This document shows positions 19,500 to 29,688 of a DNA stretch of 59,352 bases, piece by piece. The DNA is from Burkholderiales bacterium (GTDB lineage Bacteria; Pseudomonadota; Gammaproteobacteria; Burkholderiales; Methylophilaceae): the NCBI GenBank assembly GCA_030827595.1, contig JAURED010000006.1, positions 7,815 through 67,166 of the forward strand. Reading direction: 5' to 3'. The position numbers and the translations under genes are program-made. Positions within the stretch are counted from its first letter, which is position 1. Each line of letters begins with the position of its first letter. The notes under the pieces were generated by a model, which searched no databases, had not been told where the DNA came from, and saw nothing but the letters and a program-made list of their open reading frames with translations.

Positions 19500-21701
19500 T
19501 TATTTAATTGATCCCATTTTAAAACGGTTAATACGACTTACCTGTTCAATTCTTCTCAGTTGCCTAATTATATCTGCCAGGTGAAGTCTATTGCGAACCT
19601 CAATTAAAAAATTAATTGTTGTAAATGTTCCATCATCAACTTCTGTTGTTGTTAAATTATCAATATTTGATTCCATTTCGGCAATAACCGATGTAATTTT
19701 TGCCAAAACACCTCTTTCATTTTTGACAAGAATTTCTAACTTAATTTTGAATAACCGGTCTGGATTTGGCTCCCATTCAACATCAACCCATTTTTCAGGA
19801 TCCACTTTAATTTTCTTAATTTCATGACAATCATGCGTGTGAATAATTAATCCTTTATCTTTATCTATGTACCCAAGAATAGGGTCTCCAGGAATCGGAT
19901 GGCAACAGTCAGCTAAATGAATTGCCATGCTTTCAGAGCCCTTTATAGAAATAACATCTAAAAATTTCTCTTGGCGGCCCAAGCTTGTTTGACCACTAAC
20001 TATTGAAGATAATTGGTGTGCGACCATAATATTTACTCTTCTTCCTAAAGCAATATCAATCAAAATATCATCTTTATTTTTTAGATGGTAATCGTGTAAT
20101 AATTTATCCCAATGTTTCTTTTTGATGCTATCTGGCTCGATGTGAAAAGCTTTTAGAGCTTTATTAAGGATGCTGTATCCTAGTATCACTAAATCACTCG
20201 ATTCTGCGGTTTTCATAAATGCTCTGATTTGTGATCTTGCCTTACCAGTGATCACAAAATTCAACCAGGATGGATTCGGTTTTGCGAGGGGACCCGTAAT
20301 GATTTCTATATGGTCTCCAGTTTTTAACTCCGTTCTCAGAGGCACTAGCTCATTATTAATTTTGCATGATAAACAACTGTTGCCCACATCCGAATGCACA
20401 GCATAAGCATAATCGACGGCAGACGAGCCTTTTGGAAGTACAAAAATTTTACCTCCTGGAGAAAAAACATAAACCTCATCGGGAAACAGGTCTACTTTGA
20501 GATGCTCTAAAAACTCTAAAGAGTCAGCACTTTCAGATTGAATTTCAAGCAGTCTTTTTAACCACTGATTAGTATCTTGTTGCAAACGCGAGATTTGACT
20601 TTCTTTTGTCTTATACATCCAGTGGGCGGCAACGCCAGCCTCGGCAAGATTATTCATCATCATTGTTCTAATTTGGATTTCTAAAGGCATGCCAAAAGGT
20701 CCAAATAACGTGGTATGAAGAGACTGATAACCATTGGCTTTTGGTATAGCAATATAATCTTTAAAGCGTCCCGGAATCGGTTTAAATAGAGAATGTAATG
20801 CGCCTAAGGCAAGATAACAATTATTAACATCTTCAACAATAATTCTAAATGCAAAAATATCTGTAATTTCAGAAAAGCTCAGGTTCTTCTCTGCCATTTT
20901 TTTATGAATACTCGCCGGTTGTTTTTCTCTGCCTAAAATCTCAGCTTTTATTTTTTCTTTTTTAAGTTTTGCTTCAATTTCTACTAAAATTTTTCCAACG
21001 ACCTCTCTCCTATTACCCCTTGTCGCCTCAATGGCTTTAGTGATGGTTTGATGTCTTAATGGATGAATATATTTAAAACATAAATTTTCAAGCTCCTGAT
21101 AAATCCTATTCATACCTAGTCGATTTGCTATGGGAGCATAAATCTCCATCGTTTCTTGTGCAATTCTTTTTCGTTTTGCTTCATGAAGAAAATTTAAGGT
21201 TTGCATATTATGTAAACGGTCACATAATTTTATTAACATGACTCTAATGTCTGATGACATTGCCAATAACATTTTTCTAAAATTTTCAGCTTGTGCTTCA
21301 ATCACATCACTAAAATTTAATTTGTCTAATTTTGAAAGTCCGTCAACCAGCTTCGTTACTTGTTTACCAAATAAAGCTTCAACATCTTTTAGAGACGCCT
21401 CGGTATCCTCAACAACGTCATGGAGCAATGCAGCCATAATTGAGGGTGCATCTAGGTGTAGATTTGCGGCAATTTCTGCTACAGCTACAGGATGGGTAAT
21501 ATAAGGTTCACCACTTTTTCTGATTTGAGGTTCGTGATATTTTTTTGCAAAGTGATAAGCTTTATAAATATCTTGTACTTCATCAGGTTTAAGATATGAA
21601 CTAGTTAATTTAGATAATTTAGAATCCTGATGATCAACTGGGAATAATGAGGGGGTTTCCTCATTATTCGACCTATACTCAATTGAATGTGATTTGGCCA
21701 A
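19500..21701 (-). CDS. spoT: Bifunctional (p)ppGpp synthetase/hydrolase
   Basis: It makes and destroys the alarmone (p)ppGpp. The hydrolase HD domain (about 50-190) retains HDVVEDTE. The synthetase domain has RFKDYIAIPKANGYQSLH, and the RxKD form is that of bifunctional enzymes rather than RelA-type EXDD. A TGS domain (about 395-455) and a C-terminal ACT domain (about 660-725) follow. The length of 733 is normal. Likely the cell's only long Rel/SpoT protein, though the window cannot show this. dksA at the left edge is its functional partner. Confidence 0.95.
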   Translation of the reverse strand: MAKSHSIEYRSNNEETPSLFPVDHQDSKLSKLTSSYLKPDEVQDIYKAYHFAKKYHEPQIRKSGEPYITHPVAVAEIAANLHLDAPSIMAALLHDVVEDTEASLKDVEALFGKQVTKLVDGLSKLDKLNFSDVIEAQAENFRKMLLAMSSDIRVMLIKLCDRLHNMQTLNFLHEAKRKRIAQETMEIYAPIANRLGMNRIYQELENLCFKYIHPLRHQTITKAIEATRGNRREVVGKILVEIEAKLKKEKIKAEILGREKQPASIHKKMAEKNLSFSEITDIFAFRIIVEDVNNCYLALGALHSLFKPIPGRFKDYIAIPKANGYQSLHTTLFGPFGMPLEIQIRTMMMNNLAEAGVAAHWMYKTKESQISRLQQDTNQWLKRLLEIQSESADSLEFLEHLKVDLFPDEVYVFSPGGKIFVLPKGSSAVDYAYAVHSDVGNSCLSCKINNELVPLRTELKTGDHIEIITGPLAKPNPSWLNFVITGKARSQIRAFMKTAESSDLVILGYSILNKALKAFHIEPDSIKKKHWDKLLHDYHLKNKDDILIDIALGRRVNIMVAHQLSSIVSGQTSLGRQEKFLDVISIKGSESMAIHLADCCHPIPGDPILGYIDKDKGLIIHTHDCHEIKKIKVDPEKWVDVEWEPNPDRLFKIKLEILVKNERGVLAKITSVIAEMESNIDNLTTTEVDDGTFTTINFLIEVRNRLHLADIIRQLRRIEQVSRINRFKMGSIK

Positions 21702-21720
21702 GAGTTATCCTCTGCCAAAA

Positions 21721-21990
21721 TTATAGCTTACCAGACTGCTCCTCAGGCTCGATAGAATCTTGATGAAACGCTGTGTTTGATGTTGGCTGACTTCCTGAAA
21801 GTAATTCAACACCTATGGTACCAGCCGCAATTTCTCTTAAAGCCAAAACTGCAGGCTTATCATCATTCACATTTTCAATCGTAGGTTCAGCACCATTTGA
21901 TAACTGGCGAGCTCTGATAGAAGCAATCAGTGTTAATTGAAACCTATTTGGTATTATTTCCAAACAATCGTCTACTGTAATTCTAGCCAT
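21721..21990 (-). CDS. rpoZ: RNA polymerase omega subunit
   Basis: Omega helps beta-prime fold and is part of a ppGpp site in proteobacteria. The 89 residues begin [19 protein letters not shown] and contain [13 protein letters not shown], the omega signature. It lies between gmk and spoT, the usual order. Confidence 0.95.
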   Translation of the reverse strand: MARITVDDCLEIIPNRFQLTLIASIRARQLSNGAEPTIENVNDDKPAVLALREIAAGTIGVELLSGSQPTSNTAFHQDSIEPEEQSGKL

Positions 21991-22003
21991 ATATTCCTCT
22001 AAA

Positions 22004-22564
22004 TTAATTGTTAATTATCTTTACCAGTTGTTCAACTGTATTATCGAGTTTGTCATTTATTGTAACATAATCAAATTCTCTAGCATGTGAGATTTCCTCC
22101 TCTGCTGAGCGCATTCTGGACTCAATAACTTCCATGCTGTCTTGATTTCTTTGAACGAGTCTCTCACGTAAAATATCAAGATTAGGTGGCATAATAAAAA
22201 TACTTATCGAACTGGGAAATAATTTTTTTATGCTCTGTGCTCCTTGCCAATCGATTTCCAAAATAACATCATGCCCATGAGCTTGCAAAGCTAAAACAGA
22301 ATCATTAGAAGTCCCATATAAATTTCCATGACAACGAGCATATTCAAGAAACTTGCCTTGCTCAATCATCGATTCAAATTCCTCAGTATCAACAAAAAAA
22401 TAGTCTTTTCCATTTACTTCGCTTGAACGAGGTTTCCGAGTTGTATGAGAGACTGAAACTCTCAAATTTGGAATACGAGCCAATAGTTCTTTTACAATGG
22501 TTGTTTTACCCGCTCCTGATGCAGCACTGATAATATATAACTGTCCCTTTTGGTCTTTCATCAT
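22004..22564 (-). CDS. gmk: Guanylate kinase
   Basis: It phosphorylates GMP to GDP. The P-loop SGAGKTT (about residue 16), the GMP-binding region [20 protein letters not shown], and LEIDWQGAQ are present. The length of 186 is slightly short of the usual 200 but complete. It overlaps yicC by 4 bases. Confidence 0.96.
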   Translation of the reverse strand: MMKDQKGQLYIISAASGAGKTTIVKELLARIPNLRVSVSHTTRKPRSSEVNGKDYFFVDTEEFESMIEQGKFLEYARCHGNLYGTSNDSVLALQAHGHDVILEIDWQGAQSIKKLFPSSISIFIMPPNLDILRERLVQRNQDSMEVIESRMRSAEEEISHAREFDYVTINDKLDNTVEQLVKIINN

Positions 22565-23421
22565 TCAATATTTTGTATTTGTTCGCGCATTTGTTCAATC
22601 AGTACTTTAATATCAACTGCCAAACCAGAAATTCTTGCCGAAATGGATTTTGAACCCAGAGTATTTGCCTCCCGGTTGAGTTCCTGCATCATAAAGTCAA
22701 GCTTCTTACCAACCGGTTCACCTGAATTCAGTAATTGAATGATTTCTTGATTATGAGATAGGATGCGATTTAATTCCTCTTCAATATCAGATTTTTGTAA
22801 AAATAAAACAGCTTCTTGGTGCAGTCTTTGGTGATCAATATCTTTTAATACAGTAGTTATTTTCTCCTTTAATTTAAACTGATATTCTTTTGAATCAATT
22901 TTGTAAAACTTTCTAATTGAAATTATTTTTTTATTAATAGCATTTACATTCGCTTTTAAAATTATGGATAAATTTTTTCCTTCTCTTTCTCGATCTTGAT
23001 CAAACTTAGTTATTATTGTTTTGAGAATGGATATAAACTTTTTTTCATCAAATTTTATTTTTGCATGACTCTGGTTAAGGTGAATAAAATTAATAATTTC
23101 CATTGGAGTAACTTTAAAATCTTGATGGGAGAGTTTTGAAATTGTCCTCATGATACTCACTGCTTTTTTTACTTCATCTTTAGAATATTTCTTTTCAGAA
23201 TGAGTACTAGTAGATTTAATTATTCGACAATCAATTTTTCCACGCTTAATTTTTTCATTAAGCAATGCTTTTATTTTTGTTTCAAGATACTTTAAATCAT
23301 CCTCCATGCGTACATTGAAATCAAAGTATCGATTATTGACTGATCGAAGCTCAATGGCATAACTTAGTTCCGAGTCAATTTTTAATACGCCATTGGCAAA
23401 TCCTGTCATGCTTTTAATCAT
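22561..23421 (-). CDS. yicC: YicC/YloC-family endoribonuclease
   Basis: The YicC family contains endoribonucleases acting on small RNAs and mRNA. The start MIKSMTGFANG, the middle region RREGKNL-like (DREREGKNL), and the C-terminal stretch GKKLDFMMQELNREANTLGSK define the family. The 286 residues are full length. It is divergent from rph, which suits an RNA-metabolism neighbourhood. Confidence 0.93.
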   Translation of the reverse strand: MIKSMTGFANGVLKIDSELSYAIELRSVNNRYFDFNVRMEDDLKYLETKIKALLNEKIKRGKIDCRIIKSTSTHSEKKYSKDEVKKAVSIMRTISKLSHQDFKVTPMEIINFIHLNQSHAKIKFDEKKFISILKTIITKFDQDREREGKNLSIILKANVNAINKKIISIRKFYKIDSKEYQFKLKEKITTVLKDIDHQRLHQEAVLFLQKSDIEEELNRILSHNQEIIQLLNSGEPVGKKLDFMMQELNREANTLGSKSISARISGLAVDIKVLIEQMREQIQNIE

Positions 23422-23510
23422 TCATCGATCTTTCAAAAATATAATTGAAATCCATTTTATCTTTTTTATTCTTTATAATCTTAAACATATTCAAATATTT
23501 TAGGTATTTT

Positions 23511-24215
23511 ATGAGATCAGACAACCGAACCAATAGCCAACATCGCGCTATTGAAATTATCAGAAATTATACATGCCATGCTGAGGGCTCCGTACTAATA
23601 AAATGTGGTCAAACCCATGTCCTTTGTAATGTAAGTGTTATTGAAGGCGTTCCTTCTTTTTTAAAAGGTCAAAATCAAGGGTGGATTACTGCTGAATATG
23701 GCATGCTTCCAAGATCCACCTCTTCAAGAATGCAAAGAGAAGCTGCTCGAGGAAAACAGTCGGGCAGAACACAAGAAATACAACGACTTATTGGCAGAAG
23801 TTTGCGAGCCATGATCGATTTAAAAAAATTAGGAGAAATCACGCTACAGATTGACTGTGATGTGATCCAAGCTGATGGTGGAACACGAACAGCTGCCATA
23901 ACAGGAGCTGCATGTGCAATAGAGGATGCTGTAGATTACATGCTAGAAAAAAAACTTATTAATGAATCTCCTATAATTCATAAAATCGCTGCCATCTCAG
24001 CTGGAATTGTCAACGATGAGATCATGGTAGATCTTGATTATAATGAGGATAGTAGTTGTGAAACCGATATGAATATTATCATGACAGATGATTATAAATT
24101 TATAGAGATACAAGGCACTGCTGAAGGAGCCCCGTTTTCAAACGAAGAGTTAAATCATTTACTATCCATGAGTCAAAATGCAATTACTTCAATTTTTGAG
24201 ACGGTAAAAAAATAA
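23511..24215 (+). CDS. rph: Ribonuclease PH
   Basis: RNase PH trims tRNA 3' ends by phosphorolysis. [36 protein letters not shown] and the catalytic [19 protein letters not shown] are clear. I choose the ATG at 23511 over the in-frame ATG at 23445. It gives the usual 234-residue protein and has an AGG element 7 bases upstream. The extra 22 residues would be an odd hydrophobic leader. Confidence 0.95.
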   Translation: MRSDNRTNSQHRAIEIIRNYTCHAEGSVLIKCGQTHVLCNVSVIEGVPSFLKGQNQGWITAEYGMLPRSTSSRMQREAARGKQSGRTQEIQRLIGRSLRAMIDLKKLGEITLQIDCDVIQADGGTRTAAITGAACAIEDAVDYMLEKKLINESPIIHKIAAISAGIVNDEIMVDLDYNEDSSCETDMNIIMTDDYKFIEIQGTAEGAPFSNEELNHLLSMSQNAITSIFETVKK

Positions 24216-24809
24216 ATGCAAAAGATTGTCTTGGCATCAAGTAATAAAAAGAAAATTCAAGAAATTAATGAATTATTAGTTGGAATAAATTTAGAAATTG
24301 TTCCCCAATCATTATTTAAAATTGGAGAGGCTAAAGAACCATTTGATACTTTTATAGAAAATGCTTTAACAAAAGCACGTTATGCTTCCAAAAGAACAAA
24401 TTTACCTGCAATTGCAGATGATTCAGGTATTTGTGTTGATTCACTCGATATGAGACCGGGTATTAAGTCTGCGAGATATGCTCACGAGCAGGCAACAGAT
24501 CAGGAAAATATTGACAAGTTATTATCAGCTCTTTCTGGGGAAAAAAATAGAAATGCTCATTACTATTGTTCTATTGTTTTCATAACCCACCCTGAAGATC
24601 CTCAGCCCATAATTTGTGAGGGTATTTGGCGAGGTAAAATAGTCGAAACTCCAAGAGGCAATAACGGGTTTGGTTATGATCCTATTTTTGAGGACTTTAT
24701 GACAGAAAAAACTGCAGCTGAACTTGACCCTATAATGAAAAATAAATTAAGTCATCGTGGTCAAGCATTGCAGCAATTAAAACATAAACTTACAATTAAA
24801 TATGAGTAA
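24216..24809 (+). CDS. rdgB: XTP/dITP diphosphatase
   Basis: RdgB removes deaminated purine nucleotides (dITP, XTP) from the pool. The start MQKIVLASSNKKKIQEI, the ADDSGICVDSL motif, and NNGFGYDPIF are diagnostic. The length of 197 is normal. Its ATG directly follows the rph stop codon, so the two are coupled. Confidence 0.96.
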   Translation: MQKIVLASSNKKKIQEINELLVGINLEIVPQSLFKIGEAKEPFDTFIENALTKARYASKRTNLPAIADDSGICVDSLDMRPGIKSARYAHEQATDQENIDKLLSALSGEKNRNAHYYCSIVFITHPEDPQPIICEGIWRGKIVETPRGNNGFGYDPIFEDFMTEKTAAELDPIMKNKLSHRGQALQQLKHKLTIKYE

Positions 24810-25020
24810 AAATAAATGGCCTATTTGGATTAGAGATGACTTATCAGTTGTCTCGTGCACAGAAAAAATCAAAGTCATGAAAGAAAATTTCGACGAAATT
24901 AGCCAACTCATGCAAGATGCTTTTGAGGATGGAATTATTATGGAGGTTTCTGAAAAACAAATTCGCGATGTCCTCCATGACATGATTGATCAGCTGGAAA
25001 ATCCCTATAAAAAAAAATGA
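24802..25020 (+). CDS. Small acidic protein of unknown function
   Basis: A 72-residue soluble protein with no signal peptide or membrane segment, helical by appearance and rich in Asp/Glu/Ile/Met. I do not recognise a family. It overlaps rdgB by 8 bases at its start and hemW by the ATGA pattern at its end, so it is embedded in a translationally coupled rdgB-orf-hemW unit. That tight coupling supports it being a real gene. Confidence 0.75.
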   Translation: MSKNKWPIWIRDDLSVVSCTEKIKVMKENFDEISQLMQDAFEDGIIMEVSEKQIRDVLHDMIDQLENPYKKK

Positions 25021-26162
25021 TCCCCTCTCCCAAATCAATTGGGCTCTATGTTCACCTGCCATGGTGTATCCATAAATGTCCATACTGCGACTTTAATTCT
25101 CATGAAGCATCATTTGATAAAGTTAAAGAACTTGAACGTGATTATTTCAAAAATTTAATTAAAGAGTTCTCTTTTTATAAAGAGTTAATATCGGATCGGC
25201 AGATATCTTCAATTTTTTTTGGAGGGGGAACGCCAAGTTTAATCTCACCACAATTATATGAAGAGCTGATTTCTGAAATTCATACCCATTTCAATTTGTC
25301 GAATTCTGAAATTACTATGGAGGCTAATCCAGGAACAATTGATATCAATAATTTTAAAGATTACGCTAAAGTTGGCATCAATCGAATATCTTTGGGCATT
25401 CAAAGTTTTAATGATAAACACTTGAAAAAGCTAGAGAGAATTCATAGCTCAGATGAAGCAAAACATGCAATTGATTGTGTACAAAAATATTTCTCAAATT
25501 TAAACTTAGACTTAATGTTCGGGCTTCCACAACAAGACTTAGAAGAACTTCAATGTGATCTTCAAACCGCATGTGATTTTGAACCAAACCATCTCAGCTT
25601 TTATCACCTAACAATAGAGCCACAAACAGCATTTTATAAAACACGCCCTGAAATTCCCTCTGATGACGATGCATTTGAGATGTATCAAGAAATTAATCAA
25701 CTACTTCAAAAATATAACTACGCTCATTATGAAACATCAGCATTTGCAAAATATGGATATCAATCCCAACATAATTTGAATTACTGGCTTTTTGGTGATT
25801 ATTTAGGTCTTGGTGCGGGCGCACATTCTAAAATTACGCACAATGGTGAAATTTTTAGAATGAATAATACTAAAAACCCAAAAACATATATTGATTCAGT
25901 TGATCAAAATAAATTTTTCTCAAACAAAACTAAGATACTTGAAAATGATCTTCCCTTTGAGTTTATGATGAATACACTAAGGCTTACAAATGGATTTCAA
26001 AAAACCTTATTTGAAGAAAGAACAGGAATAAAGCTTAACAACATCAGAAATCAAATTAATGATTCAATTAGCAAAGAGCTGCTTCATGAAGATGAAGGTA
26101 TTATCAAACCCACTAAAAAAGGTGTATTTTTTTTGAATGAAATATTACATAATTTTTTATAA
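25017..26162 (+). CDS. hemW: HemW-type radical SAM heme chaperone
   Basis: HemW resembles coproporphyrinogen III oxidase HemN but acts as a heme-binding chaperone. The radical SAM cluster motif is CIHKCPYCDF. GGGTPSLI, EANPGTID and a C-terminal HemN-like domain follow. The short N-terminus before the cluster and the fourth Cys after CPYC are those of HemW rather than HemN. The length of 381 is normal. In betaproteobacteria it commonly follows rdgB. Confidence 0.93.
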   Translation: MIPSPKSIGLYVHLPWCIHKCPYCDFNSHEASFDKVKELERDYFKNLIKEFSFYKELISDRQISSIFFGGGTPSLISPQLYEELISEIHTHFNLSNSEITMEANPGTIDINNFKDYAKVGINRISLGIQSFNDKHLKKLERIHSSDEAKHAIDCVQKYFSNLNLDLMFGLPQQDLEELQCDLQTACDFEPNHLSFYHLTIEPQTAFYKTRPEIPSDDDAFEMYQEINQLLQKYNYAHYETSAFAKYGYQSQHNLNYWLFGDYLGLGAGAHSKITHNGEIFRMNNTKNPKTYIDSVDQNKFFSNKTKILENDLPFEFMMNTLRLTNGFQKTLFEERTGIKLNNIRNQINDSISKELLHEDEGIIKPTKKGVFFLNEILHNFL

Positions 26163-26181
26163 CAATCACTGAGATTAAACT

Positions 26182-26586
26182 ATGAACTTTAATAAAGTAA
26201 CAGACAATTTTTGCGTTTCAGAACAAATCACAGTCTCTGACTTACATACTATCAAGGAGGCTGGTTTTAAATCTATTATTTGTAATAGGCCAGAAAATGA
26301 AAGTTCTGATCAAACGTCCTATCATGAAATTCAAAAACACTGCGAGCTATTAGGTTTAAGTTTTTTTAATCTACCAATTATCCCAGGACAATTTAATCAG
26401 GAATTAATCCATGAGTTTAAGCGCATAATATCTCAGGACTCACAGGGACCCTTCTTTGCTTATTGCAGATCAGGAACACGATCATGTACCTTATGGGCCT
26501 TAGCTCATCTCAATGAAATTTCTAAAGAAGATATTCTGATTCAGACAAAAAAAGCGGGTTATGATTTAACTCAACTTTTTTCTTAA
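26182..26586 (+). CDS. TIGR01244-type phosphatase/sulfurtransferase-like protein
   Basis: The 134 residues match the DUF442/TIGR01244 fold, related to dual-specificity phosphatases. It begins with a typical [13 protein letters not shown] region, followed by IICNRPENE, and has the P-loop CRSGTRS (C-x5-R). In other bacteria this domain is fused to a persulfide dioxygenase-like protein (Blh/CstB) and linked to sulfide handling. Here it stands alone. Substrate is unknown. It overlaps argH tail-to-tail by 21 bases. Confidence 0.82.
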   Translation: MNFNKVTDNFCVSEQITVSDLHTIKEAGFKSIICNRPENESSDQTSYHEIQKHCELLGLSFFNLPIIPGQFNQELIHEFKRIISQDSQGPFFAYCRSGTRSCTLWALAHLNEISKEDILIQTKKAGYDLTQLFS

Positions 26587-27960
26587 GTTAATTTCTGCTT
26601 TTTTTATTGCTTGAAGAATTTGGTTAGGGCTTGTTGCACCAATATGATCTCGAGCTGTTACAGAGCCTAAAACTGTAAGAACTTCATAAACATCATCGTC
26701 AATTTTTTTTGAATACTTTTTAAATTCTGACATTTGTATTTCATGTAAATGAACTTTTGCTTTCACTGCATAATTAACTATTCCTGCCACAATCTCATGA
26801 GACGTTCTAAATGGAAGTCCCTTTTTAACTAAATAATCAGCAAGATCGGTTGCAGTCGAAAAACCATCTCCAGCATATTTGAGCATAATTTTTTTATTTA
26901 CTTTTATGCTTTTAATCAATGCGGTATATATTTCAAGACTGTCAACAATAGTGTCTGCTGAATCAAAAACAGGCTCTTTATCTTCTTGATTGTCTTTATT
27001 ATATGCTAATGGCTGAGATTTCATCAAAGTTAACAAAGCCATTAAATTTCCATTCACTCTAGCCACTTTTCCTCTTATTAATTCAGGAACGTCAGGATTC
27101 TTTTTTTGCGGCATGATGCTTGAACCTGTACAAAAACTATCTGCTATTTCGATGTATCCAAAAAAAGGACTCATCCACATAATCAGCTCCTCTGATAATC
27201 TAGATAAATGTGTCATCAATAATGAGGCATCGAATAAGAATTCAATGGCAAAATCCCTATCAGAAACAGCGTCAATAGAGTTCTCACAAAGACCATCAAA
27301 TTTTAATTTTTTCGCAACCCATTTTCTATCAATTGGATATGAGGTCCCAGCCAAAGCCGCAGCACCAAGAGGTAATTGATTAATCCTCTTTTTTGAATCA
27401 AAAAATCTTCTCTTGTCTCTTTCGAGCATTTCATAATAAGCCATTAAATGATGGGCAAAACTGATGGGTTGAGCTATTTGCAAGTGTGTGAGGCCTGGCA
27501 TGAAAACATCTGCATTTTTTTTTGCAAAACCAATGATACTTTTTTGTAATTGAATAATTTTTTCAATCACATCATCAGTTACATCTCTTAAAAATAATCT
27601 CAGATCTGTAGCCACTTGATCATTTCTTGATCTTCCGGTGTGTAATTTTTTACCAGCCTCACCAATTAATTGAGTTAATTTTTTTTCAATATTTAAATGC
27701 ACATCCTCATCATCAACACTCCATATAAATTCATTATTTATGACCAAGGTTTGGATTTTATTTAAACCTTGTTGAATTTTTTTAAAATCACTGTTGGTAA
27801 TAATTTTTTGCTTATTCAACATCTCTGCATGTGCAAGGGAGCCTTTAATATCATAAAGGGCTAATCTTTTATCAAAATCAACAGATGCTGTGAAGATCTG
27901 AACCAGTTTATTTACCGGCTCATCAAATCTTCCTGACCATTTTTTAATTTGTTTGCTCAT
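26566..27960 (-). CDS. argH: Argininosuccinate lyase
   Basis: The last step of arginine synthesis, splitting argininosuccinate into arginine and fumarate. The superfamily signature [12 protein letters not shown], the early [10 protein letters not shown] and [15 protein letters not shown] are present. The length of 464 is normal. It is divergent from hemC with a 69-base gap. Confidence 0.97.
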   Translation of the reverse strand: MSKQIKKWSGRFDEPVNKLVQIFTASVDFDKRLALYDIKGSLAHAEMLNKQKIITNSDFKKIQQGLNKIQTLVINNEFIWSVDDEDVHLNIEKKLTQLIGEAGKKLHTGRSRNDQVATDLRLFLRDVTDDVIEKIIQLQKSIIGFAKKNADVFMPGLTHLQIAQPISFAHHLMAYYEMLERDKRRFFDSKKRINQLPLGAAALAGTSYPIDRKWVAKKLKFDGLCENSIDAVSDRDFAIEFLFDASLLMTHLSRLSEELIMWMSPFFGYIEIADSFCTGSSIMPQKKNPDVPELIRGKVARVNGNLMALLTLMKSQPLAYNKDNQEDKEPVFDSADTIVDSLEIYTALIKSIKVNKKIMLKYAGDGFSTATDLADYLVKKGLPFRTSHEIVAGIVNYAVKAKVHLHEIQMSEFKKYSKKIDDDVYEVLTVLGSVTARDHIGATSPNQILQAIKKAEINLRKKLS

Positions 27961-28029
27961 ATGCGTAAGTATATATCAAAGCCATTTATTCATCATTAAT
28001 AAGCCAAGTGACTATGCTAAAATTCCCTC

Positions 28030-28944
28030 ATGAAAAATTTAATTAGAATTGCCTCAAGACAAAGCCAACTTGCGTTATGGCAGTCCAATTTTATCGCTGA
28101 TCTGATCAAAAAAAAATATCCACAGATTAACGTAGAGGTAATTGGGTTTAAGACTCAAGGAGACATCATCCTAGATCAGCCTCTAGCAGAAATAGGTGGT
28201 AAAGGGCTATTTATTAAAGAACTCGAGCAAGCATTGTTAGAGGACAAAGCAGATATTGCTGTTCACTCAATGAAAGATGTCCCCATGAATTTAGCTGACC
28301 CTTTTGAAATTTGTGCAATCACAAAAAGGGAAAATCCATCCGATGCATTTATCAGTAATCATTATGATGACTTACAAAGTCTGCCTCCCGGATCAATTAT
28401 TGGTACTTCAAGCTTAAGAAGACAAAGTCTCATTCATCACCTGTACCCTGGATTACTAATACAAACCTTAAGAGGAAACTTACAAACGCGGCTTTCTAAA
28501 CTTGATGATGGACAATATGATGCGATTATTCTAGCCTCAGCTGGATTAATTCGATTGGGATTAGAATCTCGAATTAAAACAAATATGTCTCCTTATGATT
28601 TTATACCTGCTGTTGGCCAAGGGGCACTTGGAATTGAAGTGCTTAAAAAAAATAATTCAATAATTGATCTTGTCGACTTTCTTGATAATCTTGATTCAAG
28701 AAAGTGTGTTGAGGCTGAGCGAATAATTAGCAAGTCCCTTGCTGGAAGTTGTACGGTTCCCATGGGAGCACATGCAATCATTGATGACAATCAATTTACT
28801 ATGAATGCATTTGTGGGAACACCTGATGGAGAAAAGATGATTATATCCAGAGGAAGCGGAGAAGTGAAAAATTCCCAAAAAGTAGCAGATGATATTTGTC
28901 ATGACTTAATTCAACAGGGTGCAAAAGAGATTCTTGGGATTTAA
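28030..28944 (+). CDS. hemC: Porphobilinogen deaminase
   Basis: It joins four porphobilinogen units into hydroxymethylbilane for heme synthesis. IASRQSQLALWQ at the start, AVHSMKDVP, GTSSLRRQ, and the dipyrromethane-cofactor cysteine in LAGSCTVPMGAHA are all intact. The length of 304 is normal. hemD follows after 3 bases. Confidence 0.97.
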   Translation: MKNLIRIASRQSQLALWQSNFIADLIKKKYPQINVEVIGFKTQGDIILDQPLAEIGGKGLFIKELEQALLEDKADIAVHSMKDVPMNLADPFEICAITKRENPSDAFISNHYDDLQSLPPGSIIGTSSLRRQSLIHHLYPGLLIQTLRGNLQTRLSKLDDGQYDAIILASAGLIRLGLESRIKTNMSPYDFIPAVGQGALGIEVLKKNNSIIDLVDFLDNLDSRKCVEAERIISKSLAGSCTVPMGAHAIIDDNQFTMNAFVGTPDGEKMIISRGSGEVKNSQKVADDICHDLIQQGAKEILGI

Positions 28945-28947
28945 TTA

Positions 28948-29688
28948 ATGATTAATCTTTTAGCAACGCGCACTGATTTACAAAATGAATTTTTAATCAA
29001 TTATTTTAAAAATACTAAAATTAATGTTGTAAATTTTCCTTTTTTTAAAATTGAGCCAATTTTAAAAAATGAATCTATTCAATTTATCTTAAACAACATT
29101 CATCGATACCAAAAATTAATTTTTATAAGCTCTAATGCAGCAAATTGTTTTAAACACATAGTCAAAAGTCATCAAATAAAATTACCTCCAGGCGTTCATT
29201 TTTTTTGTATCGGACCCACAACAGAAAAAGAGCTTTCTATTTTTAACCACTCTATTCATTCACCGGCAAATATTTTTGACTCTCAATCTTTACTGAAACT
29301 TGAACAATTACAGAATATAACTCAAGAGCCTATTCTCATTATAAGAGGTGAAGGCGGAAAAGAATTACTCAGAAATGAATTAGAAAAACGAGGTGCTAAA
29401 GTTGATTATCTTGAATGTTATAAAAGAGTTTTTTTGCCCATTGATTTTGATTTCATCATTAAAACAACTAAATCATCTTCCTTGTACGTTATGATTACCA
29501 GTACAGAAATCGCCCGTCATTTTGTAGAGAGCTTTAATATCTATTCTGCTAAACATTTACAAGAGCTTAAGCTAATTAAATTTATTGTAAATCACAATAA
29601 CATTATTGATGTGCTCAAACCTTTGGGGAATGATATTTTTTTAACAACCTCCCTTAACCCCGAATGTATTGAAGAAATATTAAAATAA
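28948..29688 (+). CDS. hemD: Uroporphyrinogen-III synthase
   Basis: It closes hydroxymethylbilane with inversion of ring D. HemD sequences are poorly conserved. Support comes from position directly after hemC, length 246, and the blocks FISSNAANCF, GPTTEKEL, LIIRGEGGKELL and LECYKRV. The stop codon abuts the end of the convergent reductase gene. Confidence 0.88.
   Translation: MINLLATRTDLQNEFLINYFKNTKINVVNFPFFKIEPILKNESIQFILNNIHRYQKLIFISSNAANCFKHIVKSHQIKLPPGVHFFCIGPTTEKELSIFNHSIHSPANIFDSQSLLKLEQLQNITQEPILIIRGEGGKELLRNELEKRGAKVDYLECYKRVFLPIDFDFIIKTTKSSSLYVMITSTEIARHFVESFNIYSAKHLQELKLIKFIVNHNNIIDVLKPLGNDIFLTTSLNPECIEEILK

Noticed and set aside
23445-23510. Upstream ATG giving a 22-residue hydrophobic extension on RNase PH.
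   Set aside because: RNase PH is cytosolic, the family starts at the ATG at 23511, and that ATG has the better ribosome site.
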